DNA from: Allomuricauda sp. M10 | Lineage (GTDB): Bacteria; Bacteroidota; Bacteroidia; Flavobacteriales; Flavobacteriaceae | Length of the DNA stretch: 64,000 nucleotides | Direction: 5' to 3' | NCBI RefSeq assembly: GCF_020782875.1 | Contig: NZ_JAJGBN010000005.1 | Coordinates: forward strand, 1 to 64,000 | Shown here: piece after piece, positions 26,913 to 33,954 of the stretch | Numbering within the stretch: position 1 is the first letter of the stretch | How the letters are laid out: each line of letters opens with the position of its first letter | Notes under the pieces: model-generated | Seen by the model: the letters and a program-made list of their open reading frames with translations, nothing else | The model's database searches: none | Told to the model about the DNA's origin: nothing | Program-made: the position numbers and the translations under genes

Positions 26913-27073
26913 GCATACAACAATGTATAACCGCAATTACGGCGGATTCGACTATCCTTCGACTACGCTCAGGGCAGGCTCTAGAATCCACTCGGAATTG
27001 CTAACGTCAGTATCAAACCGAAAATTAACGCTTATTAACCCGTAACTGACGGTTATACGAGACCGTTGTATGC
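26913..27073 (+). repeat. attC-like element 2
   Basis: 161 bp. The left R'' GCATACAAC (26913-26921), spacer AAT, L'' GTATAACCG (26925-26933); right L' CGGTTATAC (27050-27058), spacer GAGACC, R' GTTGTATGC (27065-27073). Both box pairs are perfect 9-bp complements. The middle holds GGATTC/GAATCC and an inserted REP-like piece (26956-26981). Bases 27037-27063 are repeated exactly in element 5. Confidence 0.72.
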
Positions 27074-27101
27074 AATTTTATCAAAACTCACGCAGAAACA
27101 A

Positions 27102-27536
27102 ATGGAAGTAAAATGCTTTAAAAATTTGGTCAATGAAAATTGTATTAAACTGAATCTTGAAAAGTTCAAAACTTCATATTTCAAAGATAGTAAAGACTCT
27201 ATTACTTTCTTGATTTTGCGAAAATCAGGATATTCTACGAAATACTATTTGAGAGTAAAAACTGTATTAAAACCTCTTGAAAATAGTTTTGACAAATCTG
27301 AATTTATAAAACACGATATTTCCGATATTCTGTTAAGCCTTGATTCAGAAAATCCAGAGATTTTTGACCTTGAAAATAATATTTCTGACAATATTAGGAC
27401 TGAAAAAATTAACGCATTTTTCCAAAACAATGTAAATAGGTGGCTGAAAATTCTTGAAAATAAAGAAACTGTAAAATCTGAATTTACTAAAAATGGATTT
27501 TTTTATTACCCTATACGAAACAAAAACTTAAAATAA
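27102..27536 (+). CDS. Cassette gene: small hypothetical protein
   Basis: 144 residues from ATG 27102; an earlier in-frame ATG at 27066 lies inside the element and is unlikely. No family recognised with confidence. The N-terminal part (FKNLVNENCIKLNLEKFK then SKDSITFLILRKSGYS) recalls DUF4304-like proteins, low certainty. No signal peptide or membrane segment. It forms a single-gene unit between elements 2 and 3; the stop lies 28 bp before the left box of element 3. Confidence 0.55.
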   Translation: MEVKCFKNLVNENCIKLNLEKFKTSYFKDSKDSITFLILRKSGYSTKYYLRVKTVLKPLENSFDKSEFIKHDISDILLSLDSENPEIFDLENNISDNIRTEKINAFFQNNVNRWLKILENKETVKSEFTKNGFFYYPIRNKNLK

Positions 27537-27564
27537 ACACCTAATAATAACCAAGAAAAACGTT

Positions 27565-27698
27565 GCACAACAATGGCTATAAGTAATTGCTTGTCCTCTC
27601 CCAAATTGAAGATTCCAACGGAATTTTCAATTTGGTGCATACATGCAAAGTTAAATGCTAATCCACGTAACTACTCATAACCGATACCGTTAGCGGGC
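27565..27698 (+). repeat. attC-like element 3
   Basis: 134 bp. R'' GCACAAC (27565-27571), spacer AAT, L'' GGCTATAAG; right side L' CTCATAACC, spacer GATACC, R' GTTAGCGGGC (27689-27698). The apex is a near-perfect stem: CCAAATTGAA (27601-27610) with TTCAATTTGG (27626-27635) and ATTCC with GGAAT, around a 3-base loop. Spacer lengths (3 and 6) equal those of element 2. Confidence 0.7.
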
Positions 27699-27757
27699 AT
27701 TGCCAACGATGGTTTCAAAAACAATTAATACATGTAATTATTAAGTTCTTATAGCAA

Positions 27758-28390
27758 ATGCAAAAGTATTCCGTTTTGATATGTGTGATCATCTCCGTGC
27801 TTTTTCTTGTTATTGCCACCCTGTATTATCCGGGCGGTTCAATCCTTGATAAAAATGCTGTCGGCTTTGACTGGTCAAAGAATTTTTTCAGCAACTTATT
27901 TTTACCTAATGCACTCAATGGTTCTGAGAACCCTGCAAGGATTTGGGCGCTTATCGGCATGGTCTTCAATTCAATTGGATATGGACTTTTCTTTATTCAT
28001 ACCTCTCGTAAAATACCCCATAAGCATACAAAGTTGGTTTTAATATCCATTGGTGTTATTAATATGCTTTTCACCTTTCTTATTGCCACTCCCTTGCATG
28101 ACATTATGGTAACGGTTTCAAGTACACTGACCATGATTGGATTGTTTTACATTACCATCTTTATCTTAAAAACAAAGATTCACTGGTTAAAGTTGTTTTG
28201 CATAGTGAGTCTACTCATTTTTTATTCCACTTTGTATTTGTATGGTGCTGGGAACTGGGGATTGTTGGCTGTAATGCAGAAAGTCACTTTTCTATGTTTT
28301 ATGTTGTTGGTTTTGACTATCGAATATTTTACGAAGGCTGAAGATTTTCATCAAAACAAAACTGACCAAGTGTCAAAAACGACCCGCTAA
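27758..28390 (+). CDS. Cassette gene: DUF998-like membrane protein
   Basis: 210 residues with six or seven hydrophobic segments (about 5-22, 62-80, 90-110, 112-135, 140-160, 165-185). The early YYPGGS and WSKNFFSNLF motifs resemble a common family of Bacteroidota membrane proteins related to DUF998. Function unknown. The TAA stop (28388-28390) is inside the left box CCCGCTAAC of element 4. The unit begins with GTTAGCGGG and ends with its exact complement CCCGCTAAC, the cassette rule. Confidence 0.68.
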   Translation: MQKYSVLICVIISVLFLVIATLYYPGGSILDKNAVGFDWSKNFFSNLFLPNALNGSENPARIWALIGMVFNSIGYGLFFIHTSRKIPHKHTKLVLISIGVINMLFTFLIATPLHDIMVTVSSTLTMIGLFYITIFILKTKIHWLKLFCIVSLLIFYSTLYLYGAGNWGLLAVMQKVTFLCFMLLVLTIEYFTKAEDFHQNKTDQVSKTTR

Positions 28391-28517
28391 CATCACTCAT
28401 GCACATGCAGGCTTTTAGGGCTTCGATTGACAAAAAGTGTTACATTTAAACTCAGTCCTTCGCAGGAAGTTCAGAAGTAAAAATCTCAGTCCGTGTATAA
28501 CTGAGAACCGTTGGCGG
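28383..28517 (+). repeat. attC-like element 4
   Basis: 135 bp. R'' CCCGCTAAC (28383-28391) followed by a 3-base spacer; the right end has GAGAACC before R' GTTGGCGG (28510-28517). The outer boxes pair at seven of eight positions with one G-T wobble. CTCAGTCC occurs twice inside (28451 and 28485). The L boxes are weaker than in elements 2 and 3. Confidence 0.6.
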
Positions 28518-28571
28518 TAATTAAAAAAAGAACAAATCGATAAATAAATAGACAAAATAAAGTTTGACATA

Positions 28572-28964
28572 ATGTTTACAGTAGAACAAATCGAATCTGC
28601 TCACGGGAAAGTTAAATCAGGAGCTGATTTCCCAAATTATATTCAAGAAATCAAGAGAATAGGAGTCTTATCTTTTGAAACTTGGGTTGTTGACAGTCAC
28701 ACTGAATATTTTGGAGAAAATGGATTTCAAACCAGCTCTAAACCAAAATACGAGAATTTAATAATTGCAGACATTTCTGATAAAGACAAATTTGGAGAAT
28801 ATTTAAAAATCCACCAGAAGGGAAAAACCGATTATTTCACATTCTGTAATCATTGTGCAGAAACAGGAATCGAAAAATGGAATGTTGATTTAGAGAAAAT
28901 GACTTGCACGTACTATGATAAAGCAGGAAATGAAATTTTAGTAGAAATTGTACCGACCATATAG
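28572..28964 (+). CDS. Cassette gene: DUF1398 family protein
   Basis: 130 residues. The N-terminal FTVEQIESAHGKVKSGADFP, the central GVLSFETWVVDSHTEYFG and the late DYFTFCNHCAETGIEKW are what I recall of the DUF1398 (YbcV-like) family, small cytoplasmic proteins of unknown function that are often on prophage or accessory DNA. The unit starts with GTTGGC and ends with its complement GCCAAC 13 bp after the stop. No promoter consensus was found directly upstream. Confidence 0.78.
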   Translation: MFTVEQIESAHGKVKSGADFPNYIQEIKRIGVLSFETWVVDSHTEYFGENGFQTSSKPKYENLIIADISDKDKFGEYLKIHQKGKTDYFTFCNHCAETGIEKWNVDLEKMTCTYYDKAGNEILVEIVPTI

Positions 28965-28977
28965 AATACAGCGAACA

Positions 28978-29069
28978 GCCAACATAGTGTACAAGCAATA
29001 GCGGTATAGTGCTATTTGAAGTTCAGTAACTTAAAACCCGTAACTGACGGTTATACGAGACAGTTAGGC
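28978..29069 (+). repeat. attC-like element 5
   Basis: 92 bp, the shortest. R'' GCCAAC (28978-28983), spacer ATA, L'' GTGTACAAG; right side L' CGGTTATAC, spacer GAGACA, R' GTTAGGC (29063-29069). This R' fits the classical integron core GTTRRRY exactly. Bases 29035-29061 are identical to 27037-27063 in element 2. Confidence 0.65.
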
Positions 29070-29105
29070 AAAATAAAAGGAATCCTAGCAACAAAAGAAT
29101 TACTT

Positions 29106-30653
29106 ATGAAAATATGCAAAGTCAATGTCCTAAAATTTATGGCTATTATAATTCTAATAATTTCCTTTTTTATAGCCTGCAGTCAAATTCAAAACAAATC
29201 AGAAACAAGCACGCAAACTAAAGCTGAAATATTCAATTCATATTTATCTGAATTACATGATAGGGGACAATTTAATGGAAATGCGCTAATCATAGAAAAT
29301 GGCGAAATCGCATATCGGGGAACATTCGGAATAGGAAATTTTGAACCTATTGATTCATTGAAACTGAATTCTGTTTTTAGGTTAGGCTCCGTCAGCAAGC
29401 AATTTACGGCTATGGGGATTATGATGTTGAAAGAGGAAGGTAAGTTAACGTATGATCAGGACATACGGGATTTTATACCAGAGCTTCCCTACAAAGGAAT
29501 AACAGTAAGACATCTGCTGAATCATACCTCTGGCTTGCCGGATTATTCAAGGATCATGAACGAACATTGGAAAGTAGAGTTGGCATATGATGATCCGGAA
29601 AAATTTATATCTGGCAATGAAGATGTTATAATGATGTTGTGTGAATACAAACCCACTGTCCATTTTACACCTGGGGAAAGATGGGAGTATAGCAATACTG
29701 GTTACAATTTACTTGCTACTATTATTTCAAGAATTTCTGGTATGTTATTTAATGAATATCTGCAAGAACATATTTTTATACCTGCTGAGATGACTAGCAC
29801 TTTGGTTTATAAATATATCCCAGGTTTTGATGATAAAATGCCAAATCGGGTTTTTGGCTTTGGGACCAAATTTAACGGTATCGACAGGTTTACTACGGAT
29901 TCTCATTACCTAAATGGTGCCTTTGGAGAAGGTGGAATATATTCTACTTTGGAAGACCTTATGAAATGGGACAGAATATTATATAATGATGTTCTTGTTT
30001 CAAAACAAACTTTGGAGGAGGCATTTTCACCAGGGAAACTGAATAATGGAAATTTAACGGATTATGGCTTTGGTTGGTTCATTGATAAATCACCAAACAA
30101 TAAGAAAGTAGTCAAACACATGGGTGGTTGGGCAGGTTTCTTAACCAATATTTATCGTGAAATAGAAGAAAATAACTGTATAATAACATTAACCAATAAC
30201 AATACGAGGTATTTCAATATAGATGATGGTTTAATCGATATTCTACACAACAAACCACCTAAATTCCCAAGAATATTTATTGCTGACGTAATAGGGAAAA
30301 AAGTTCAGAATGAAGGAATTAAAGCCTCTATACTATACTATAAAAAACTAAAATCAGAGCAACCGGATAACTATGTTTTTAATGAATATGAACTTAATTT
30401 TCTAGGATATGAATTGCTTGAAGATAAAAAGGTAGATGAGGCCATCGGTATATTTAAATTGAATATGGAGGAATATCCAAAATCTGCCAATGTTTATGAT
30501 AGTTACGCAGATGCATTACTGTCAAAGGGAGATACGGTAAATGCCTTGATAAATTTCAAAAAAGTTCAAGACATTGATTCTGCTTTTTTTGAAATAAAGA
30601 AGAAAATTAATGCTATTGAAAAAAATACTATCCTTAACAATGACAATAATTAA
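29106..30653 (+). CDS. Cassette gene: serine hydrolase (beta-lactamase/DD-peptidase fold), lipoprotein
   Basis: 515 residues from ATG 29106; the frame is open to 29016 but that part is element 5. Lipobox Cys25 (FFIAC). Class C-type motifs are complete: Ser95-Val-Ser-Lys98, Tyr195-Ser-Asn197 and His338-Met-Gly340. The C-terminal 130 residues look like TPR helices (YELNFLGYELLEDKKVDEAIGIF). Such proteins are usually peptidases or esterases; drug resistance should not be assumed. Last unit of the array: no closing R'' box is seen after its stop, only a terminator. Confidence 0.85.
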   Translation: MKICKVNVLKFMAIIILIISFFIACSQIQNKSETSTQTKAEIFNSYLSELHDRGQFNGNALIIENGEIAYRGTFGIGNFEPIDSLKLNSVFRLGSVSKQFTAMGIMMLKEEGKLTYDQDIRDFIPELPYKGITVRHLLNHTSGLPDYSRIMNEHWKVELAYDDPEKFISGNEDVIMMLCEYKPTVHFTPGERWEYSNTGYNLLATIISRISGMLFNEYLQEHIFIPAEMTSTLVYKYIPGFDDKMPNRVFGFGTKFNGIDRFTTDSHYLNGAFGEGGIYSTLEDLMKWDRILYNDVLVSKQTLEEAFSPGKLNNGNLTDYGFGWFIDKSPNNKKVVKHMGGWAGFLTNIYREIEENNCIITLTNNNTRYFNIDDGLIDILHNKPPKFPRIFIADVIGKKVQNEGIKASILYYKKLKSEQPDNYVFNEYELNFLGYELLEDKKVDEAIGIFKLNMEEYPKSANVYDSYADALLSKGDTVNALINFKKVQDIDSAFFEIKKKINAIEKNTILNNDNN

Positions 30654-30694
30654 TTGCTGGTCAATACATTCAATAGTGCATGTTATCCACATAA

Positions 30695-30727
30695 AAAATG
30701 CCCCTCAATTAGGGGCATTTTCACGTT
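30695..30727. terminator. Bidirectional terminator at the island's right edge
   Basis: An 11-bp perfect stem, AAAATGCCCCT (30695-30705) with AGGGGCATTTT (30711-30721), with A and T runs on the two sides. It separates the convergent cassette hydrolase and the GIN-domain gene. A second hairpin, TCCCGAT/ATCGGGA (30733-30750), lies next to it. Confidence 0.85.
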
Positions 30728-30770
30728 TTTTGTCCCGATGGCTATCGGGAGGTGATGATTAAACTCCTGA

Positions 30771-31496
30771 TCAGCCTTTGGAAATATCTCCTGAACCTGA
30801 TGATTTGGTGTTGATTTTTTTAGGGTTGCCACGATAATGGATGTCACCAGAACCGGATACCCTGGCATCGATGGCTTGGTTGGCCGTAACCCTAATGTCC
30901 GCAGAACCGGAAACGTTGGCCTTTACATATTCGGCTTCCAATTCATACGCCTTAATATCCCCTGAACCGGACACGGAAACTTCCAATTCATTGGCTTTTC
31001 CAGCCAAGTTGATATCGCCAGAACCAGCTAGTGACGCTTCTACATTCGTGGCTTCAACGGTTAGGCTGATGTCCCCGGAACCAGCAATACTGGTACTGAA
31101 ATCGTTGGATTTAATAGTGGTCTTGCCCACAATGTCGCCAGAACCTGAAAGACTAACGGAACTGATGGATTCTACAGGAACGGTGATCTTAATGCCCCTA
31201 TTCCAAGAAGAAGGCCTTAGGTTCACATTGTTCTCGGTCTTGATCACGAGTTTACCGTTCTTTACTTCGGTTACGATATGCTCCAAAAGGTTAGCCTCGC
31301 CATCCAAGGTGATTTCACCTTCCTTACCGGCTACTAGGTCCACATCGAACCAACCTGCCAAGGAAACCCCGTCATATTCCCCAACGGAACGTTCAATGGT
31401 AACATAATTTCCGTCCCCATTAACCTTTTTCCACCATTGTGCCTGTGAAACCGTAACCGCGCTCAATGCAAGTGCCAGTGTGATGATTTTTTTCAT
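30771..31496 (-). CDS. GIN-domain (DUF2807) exported protein
   Basis: 241 residues with a signal peptide (cleavage near VSQAQ, about 20). The mature part carries at least six spaced copies of a SGSGDI-type motif (SLSGSGDIVG, SLAGSGDINL, SVSGSGDIKA and others), about 20 residues apart, which is the parallel beta repeat of the head-GIN/DUF2807 family. Such proteins are putative surface adhesins in Bacteroidota. It is the last gene of the sigma/anti-sigma operon at 33728-30771. Confidence 0.87.
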   Translation of the reverse strand: MKKIITLALALSAVTVSQAQWWKKVNGDGNYVTIERSVGEYDGVSLAGWFDVDLVAGKEGEITLDGEANLLEHIVTEVKNGKLVIKTENNVNLRPSSWNRGIKITVPVESISSVSLSGSGDIVGKTTIKSNDFSTSIAGSGDISLTVEATNVEASLAGSGDINLAGKANELEVSVSGSGDIKAYELEAEYVKANVSGSADIRVTANQAIDARVSGSGDIHYRGNPKKINTKSSGSGDISKG

Positions 31497-31529
31497 GATC
31501 TTGTGTTTTAATTGTTTTTTGATTTGATA

Positions 31530-32627
31530 TTAATTTTGAAAAAATGTGATGCCTCCGTAATCGCTGGTAATGCTGACTCGTTTGCCTGAGTTTGCCTTAC
31601 CGTAGAAGCCTTTGTAATATTTTTCGTTTGATTTTTCCCTGCTGATGTTGATCTCAAAATCCTCCTTGCCGCTTACGCCTGCATATTCCGTAGTGATTTC
31701 AAAGTCAAAGTGGTAATCGGGGTGGTACCCAATCTTGATACCGGTATAATCGGTACGTATTTCAACGTTCCCAGCATCTGGGGCCAATTGGTCGATCTTG
31801 ATGGAACCGTAATCGCTGTTCACCGATACATCGCCATGAACCTTACCCAGTTTAATTCCGATATAGTCGCCATTGCCCTGTACATTTTTCACTTCTTTGG
31901 CCTCCATGGAACCGTAGTCGCTGGAGTAGGAGAGATTGCCCATTTCCCCTATGACAGCGTTGGTATAATCGGCCTTTATGGTCAGGTCGCCTGCTTTTTC
32001 AATGGTAAACCCAGAGTAATCGGCCACTATCTCGGCACTGTTGATATAATCAAAAGTAGACCGGGAGGTGTAATCGAAACGGAGTTCGTTGTTACGGCCA
32101 CGTAGTTCGCCAATTTCCATTTTGCCATAGTCACAGCTGATCTTGGCGTGTCCATCTATTCGGTCCAAGAAAATGCTGCCGTAATCGTTGTTGAGGTTTA
32201 CGCTGTTCTTCACGGGCAGTTTAATGGTGTAGTTTACCTGTACGCTCACACTGTTGCGTTTACCCCAGTTCCATCCCCAGCCATTGTTGCGATCCCCAAA
32301 AAGGGTTCTGGCGGATACCATGCTGGAACTGTTCTCAAATTCCACATCGATTTCGTTCAAACGTTCCACAACACGTTCCTCATTGTTGCCATTGGTCTTG
32401 ATGTGCACCTCGATCTCTACCCGGTTTTCGTTCCAGGAAGTAATGTTGAGGTTACCATAACTGTTGCTCACTTTAAAAAGGGCGTCGGAGTTTACGTTGA
32501 ATTCCTTTTTAATGGTCTTCTCCTTGGTATACTTACCGTCCATGTTATCACGGTCTACACTTGCATTGATGGCAATGGGAATCAAAGCCAAAGCGAAAAG
32601 GATATTCTTAAATAATAAAGCTTTCAT
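31530..32627 (-). CDS. DUF4097-like repetitive exported protein
   Basis: 365 residues with a signal peptide (cleavage near INAS, about 23). Through the mature protein a DYG motif recurs roughly every 20 residues (NNDYGSIFL, SCDYGKMEI, SSDYGSMEA, NSDYGSIKI, TSDYGGITF), predicting a beta-helix-like fold. The N-terminal 20 bases overlap the end of the anti-sigma gene. With the downstream GIN protein it makes a pair of repeat proteins under one ECF sigma factor. Molecular role unknown. Confidence 0.75.
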   Translation of the reverse strand: MKALLFKNILFALALIPIAINASVDRDNMDGKYTKEKTIKKEFNVNSDALFKVSNSYGNLNITSWNENRVEIEVHIKTNGNNEERVVERLNEIDVEFENSSSMVSARTLFGDRNNGWGWNWGKRNSVSVQVNYTIKLPVKNSVNLNNDYGSIFLDRIDGHAKISCDYGKMEIGELRGRNNELRFDYTSRSTFDYINSAEIVADYSGFTIEKAGDLTIKADYTNAVIGEMGNLSYSSDYGSMEAKEVKNVQGNGDYIGIKLGKVHGDVSVNSDYGSIKIDQLAPDAGNVEIRTDYTGIKIGYHPDYHFDFEITTEYAGVSGKEDFEINISREKSNEKYYKGFYGKANSGKRVSITSDYGGITFFQN

Positions 32628-33168
32628 CTTTTTGTGATTTTAAATTCTTGATGTTTTCTATTTGGCTCAAAACTTCTTTCAATAAATCGATTCGGGTCTG
32701 GAAATTGATGATCATGGCATTCAGGATGATTTTGCTATCCCCACCGTTGACCAAATCGTGCTCAAGCGCCGTGTAATCTTTCTGTAATCTTTGCAATTGT
32801 GCCAAAGTGTCGTCTACCAGTTGGGCGGTCTCTGGCGATTTTTCGTCCTTTAGTTGTTGTACTTGTTGCTCGATCACGTTGGCAAAATAGAACTCGGTCT
32901 TGGACACCTCGGGGGCAATTTCCACCACTTGTTCCTTCAAAGAAGGCGTTGGTCCGAAGGCTTGGTACCCCAAAATGGCCACCAAGGCTATGGATGCCGC
33001 TATGGAAAGTGGTTTCCACCAGGTAGGTCTCTTTTTGTTTAGGGATACAGTGCCGTTGGCCTGGTTCAATTTTTCCAAGAACCGTTGTTGGTGTCCCAAT
33101 TGTGGTTCTTCCATGTCAAACGCTCCCTGTAACCTTTCAAACAAATTGTCTATACTATCCTTCTTCAT
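32608..33168 (-). CDS. Putative anti-sigma factor, single membrane span
   Basis: 186 residues. A short cytoplasmic N-terminus (about 1-48, LFERLQGAFDMEEPQLGHQQRFLEKL) is followed by one hydrophobic segment (about 50-67) and a coiled-coil-prone periplasmic part. It starts 2 bp after the ECF sigma stop, the position of anti-sigma factors. No classical zinc anti-sigma motif (HxxxCxxC) is present, so the mode of binding is open. Confidence 0.7.
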   Translation of the reverse strand: MKKDSIDNLFERLQGAFDMEEPQLGHQQRFLEKLNQANGTVSLNKKRPTWWKPLSIAASIALVAILGYQAFGPTPSLKEQVVEIAPEVSKTEFYFANVIEQQVQQLKDEKSPETAQLVDDTLAQLQRLQKDYTALEHDLVNGGDSKIILNAMIINFQTRIDLLKEVLSQIENIKNLKSQKDESFII

Positions 33169-33170
33169 AA

Positions 33171-33728
33171 CTAAACATTTAAGGTCAATTTATTTCTAAG
33201 GCTTTCTTTGGCCCTCGAAATGGTGGTTCTACAATTAGCATAGCTAATGTTCATTATTTCACTTATTTCTTCGTAATCGTACCCTTCAATTAAATGTAAG
33301 GTCAAAGAAACTCTGTAATTGTCTTTCAAACTTTTCATGGTTTCCATTACTTTTTGAGCCTTCAGTTCTGTATAACCATTTTGATCCGAAGCAACTCCAT
33401 CATTATCTTCGACCTTGTACATTACATCATCCAAATCCACAGTCCAATTTTTCTGCTGCTTTTTGTAATGATAGATACTGTTATTGATCACGATCCGCTT
33501 TAACCAAGCCCCGAAGGTGACGTCCCCCTTGAAGGTATCCAGTTTGGTGAATGCGCTCAGGAACGATTCCTGCATCACATCCTCGGCCTCTGCTGGATCT
33601 TTTACAATCCTAAAGGCAGTGTTGTACATAGCCTTGTAATAGCGATTGTAAATCTCTAATTGCGCGCTGGGTTTTCCCTGTTTGCACAACTCGAGCAGTG
33701 CATCAATATGTTCATTTATGTGGCTCAA
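33171..33728 (-). CDS. ECF-type RNA polymerase sigma factor
   Basis: 185 residues. Region 2 is clear (AEDVMQESFLSAFTKL about 46-62, then FGAWLKRIVINNSIYHYKK), and region 4 has EEISEIMNISYANCRTTISRAKESL. It heads a four-gene unit with the single-span protein and two repetitive exported proteins, so it probably controls its own operon in response to an envelope signal. Distinct from the ECF factor at 4564, which has a multi-span partner. Confidence 0.92.
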   Translation of the reverse strand: MSHINEHIDALLELCKQGKPSAQLEIYNRYYKAMYNTAFRIVKDPAEAEDVMQESFLSAFTKLDTFKGDVTFGAWLKRIVINNSIYHYKKQQKNWTVDLDDVMYKVEDNDGVASDQNGYTELKAQKVMETMKSLKDNYRVSLTLHLIEGYDYEEISEIMNISYANCRTTISRAKESLRNKLTLNV

Positions 33729-33802
33729 AAAATGAATGGTTTGTCTAATAGATTGTGGAATTTACCAATTGTTACACTTTTTTCTAAAAATTTACTTTTT
33801 AA

Positions 33803-33818
33803 TGGCACAGGAATTGCC
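33803..33818 (+). promoter_or_regulatory. Possible sigma-54 (-24/-12) promoter upstream of lon
   Basis: TGGCACAGGAATTGCC contains TGGCAC, five bases, then TTGC, with the required ten bases between GG and GC. Transcription would start near 33830 and run toward lon (ATG 33955). No enhancer-binding site was recognised. Confidence 0.4.
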
Positions 33819-33954
33819 TTTTAAGAGGGGGTTAAAAGCCTAAAATCCATAATTGTTGTTGATAATGAGGGTGTTGAATGGGTTTTTAATTAGATTTAAT
33901 TTGATGTTTTTTTGTCGATTATGACAAAATGACCGAAAAGAAGATACAGGAGAG

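Larger units (their letters stand above)
22918..30653 (+). mobile_element. AT-rich accessory island: Septu-like pair plus gene-cassette array
   Basis: All genes here are on the + strand, are AT-richer by eye than both flanks, and have Asn/Lys/Ile-rich products. The left edge abuts the YdjC deacetylase gene and the right edge a bidirectional terminator. From 26076 onward, five attC-like elements alternate with single genes. No integrase, transposase, direct repeat at the borders or tRNA was seen, so the mode of arrival is inferred from composition and structure only. Confidence 0.6.

Noticed and set aside
29016..29105. 30-residue N-terminal extension of the serine hydrolase
   Set aside because: These codons lie in attC-like element 5; the signal peptide and lipobox start at ATG 29106.
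29106..30653. Beta-lactamase resistance gene
   Set aside because: SxxK, YxN and HxG motifs only show the serine hydrolase fold. The lipoprotein anchor and TPR-like tail are unlike true class C beta-lactamases.
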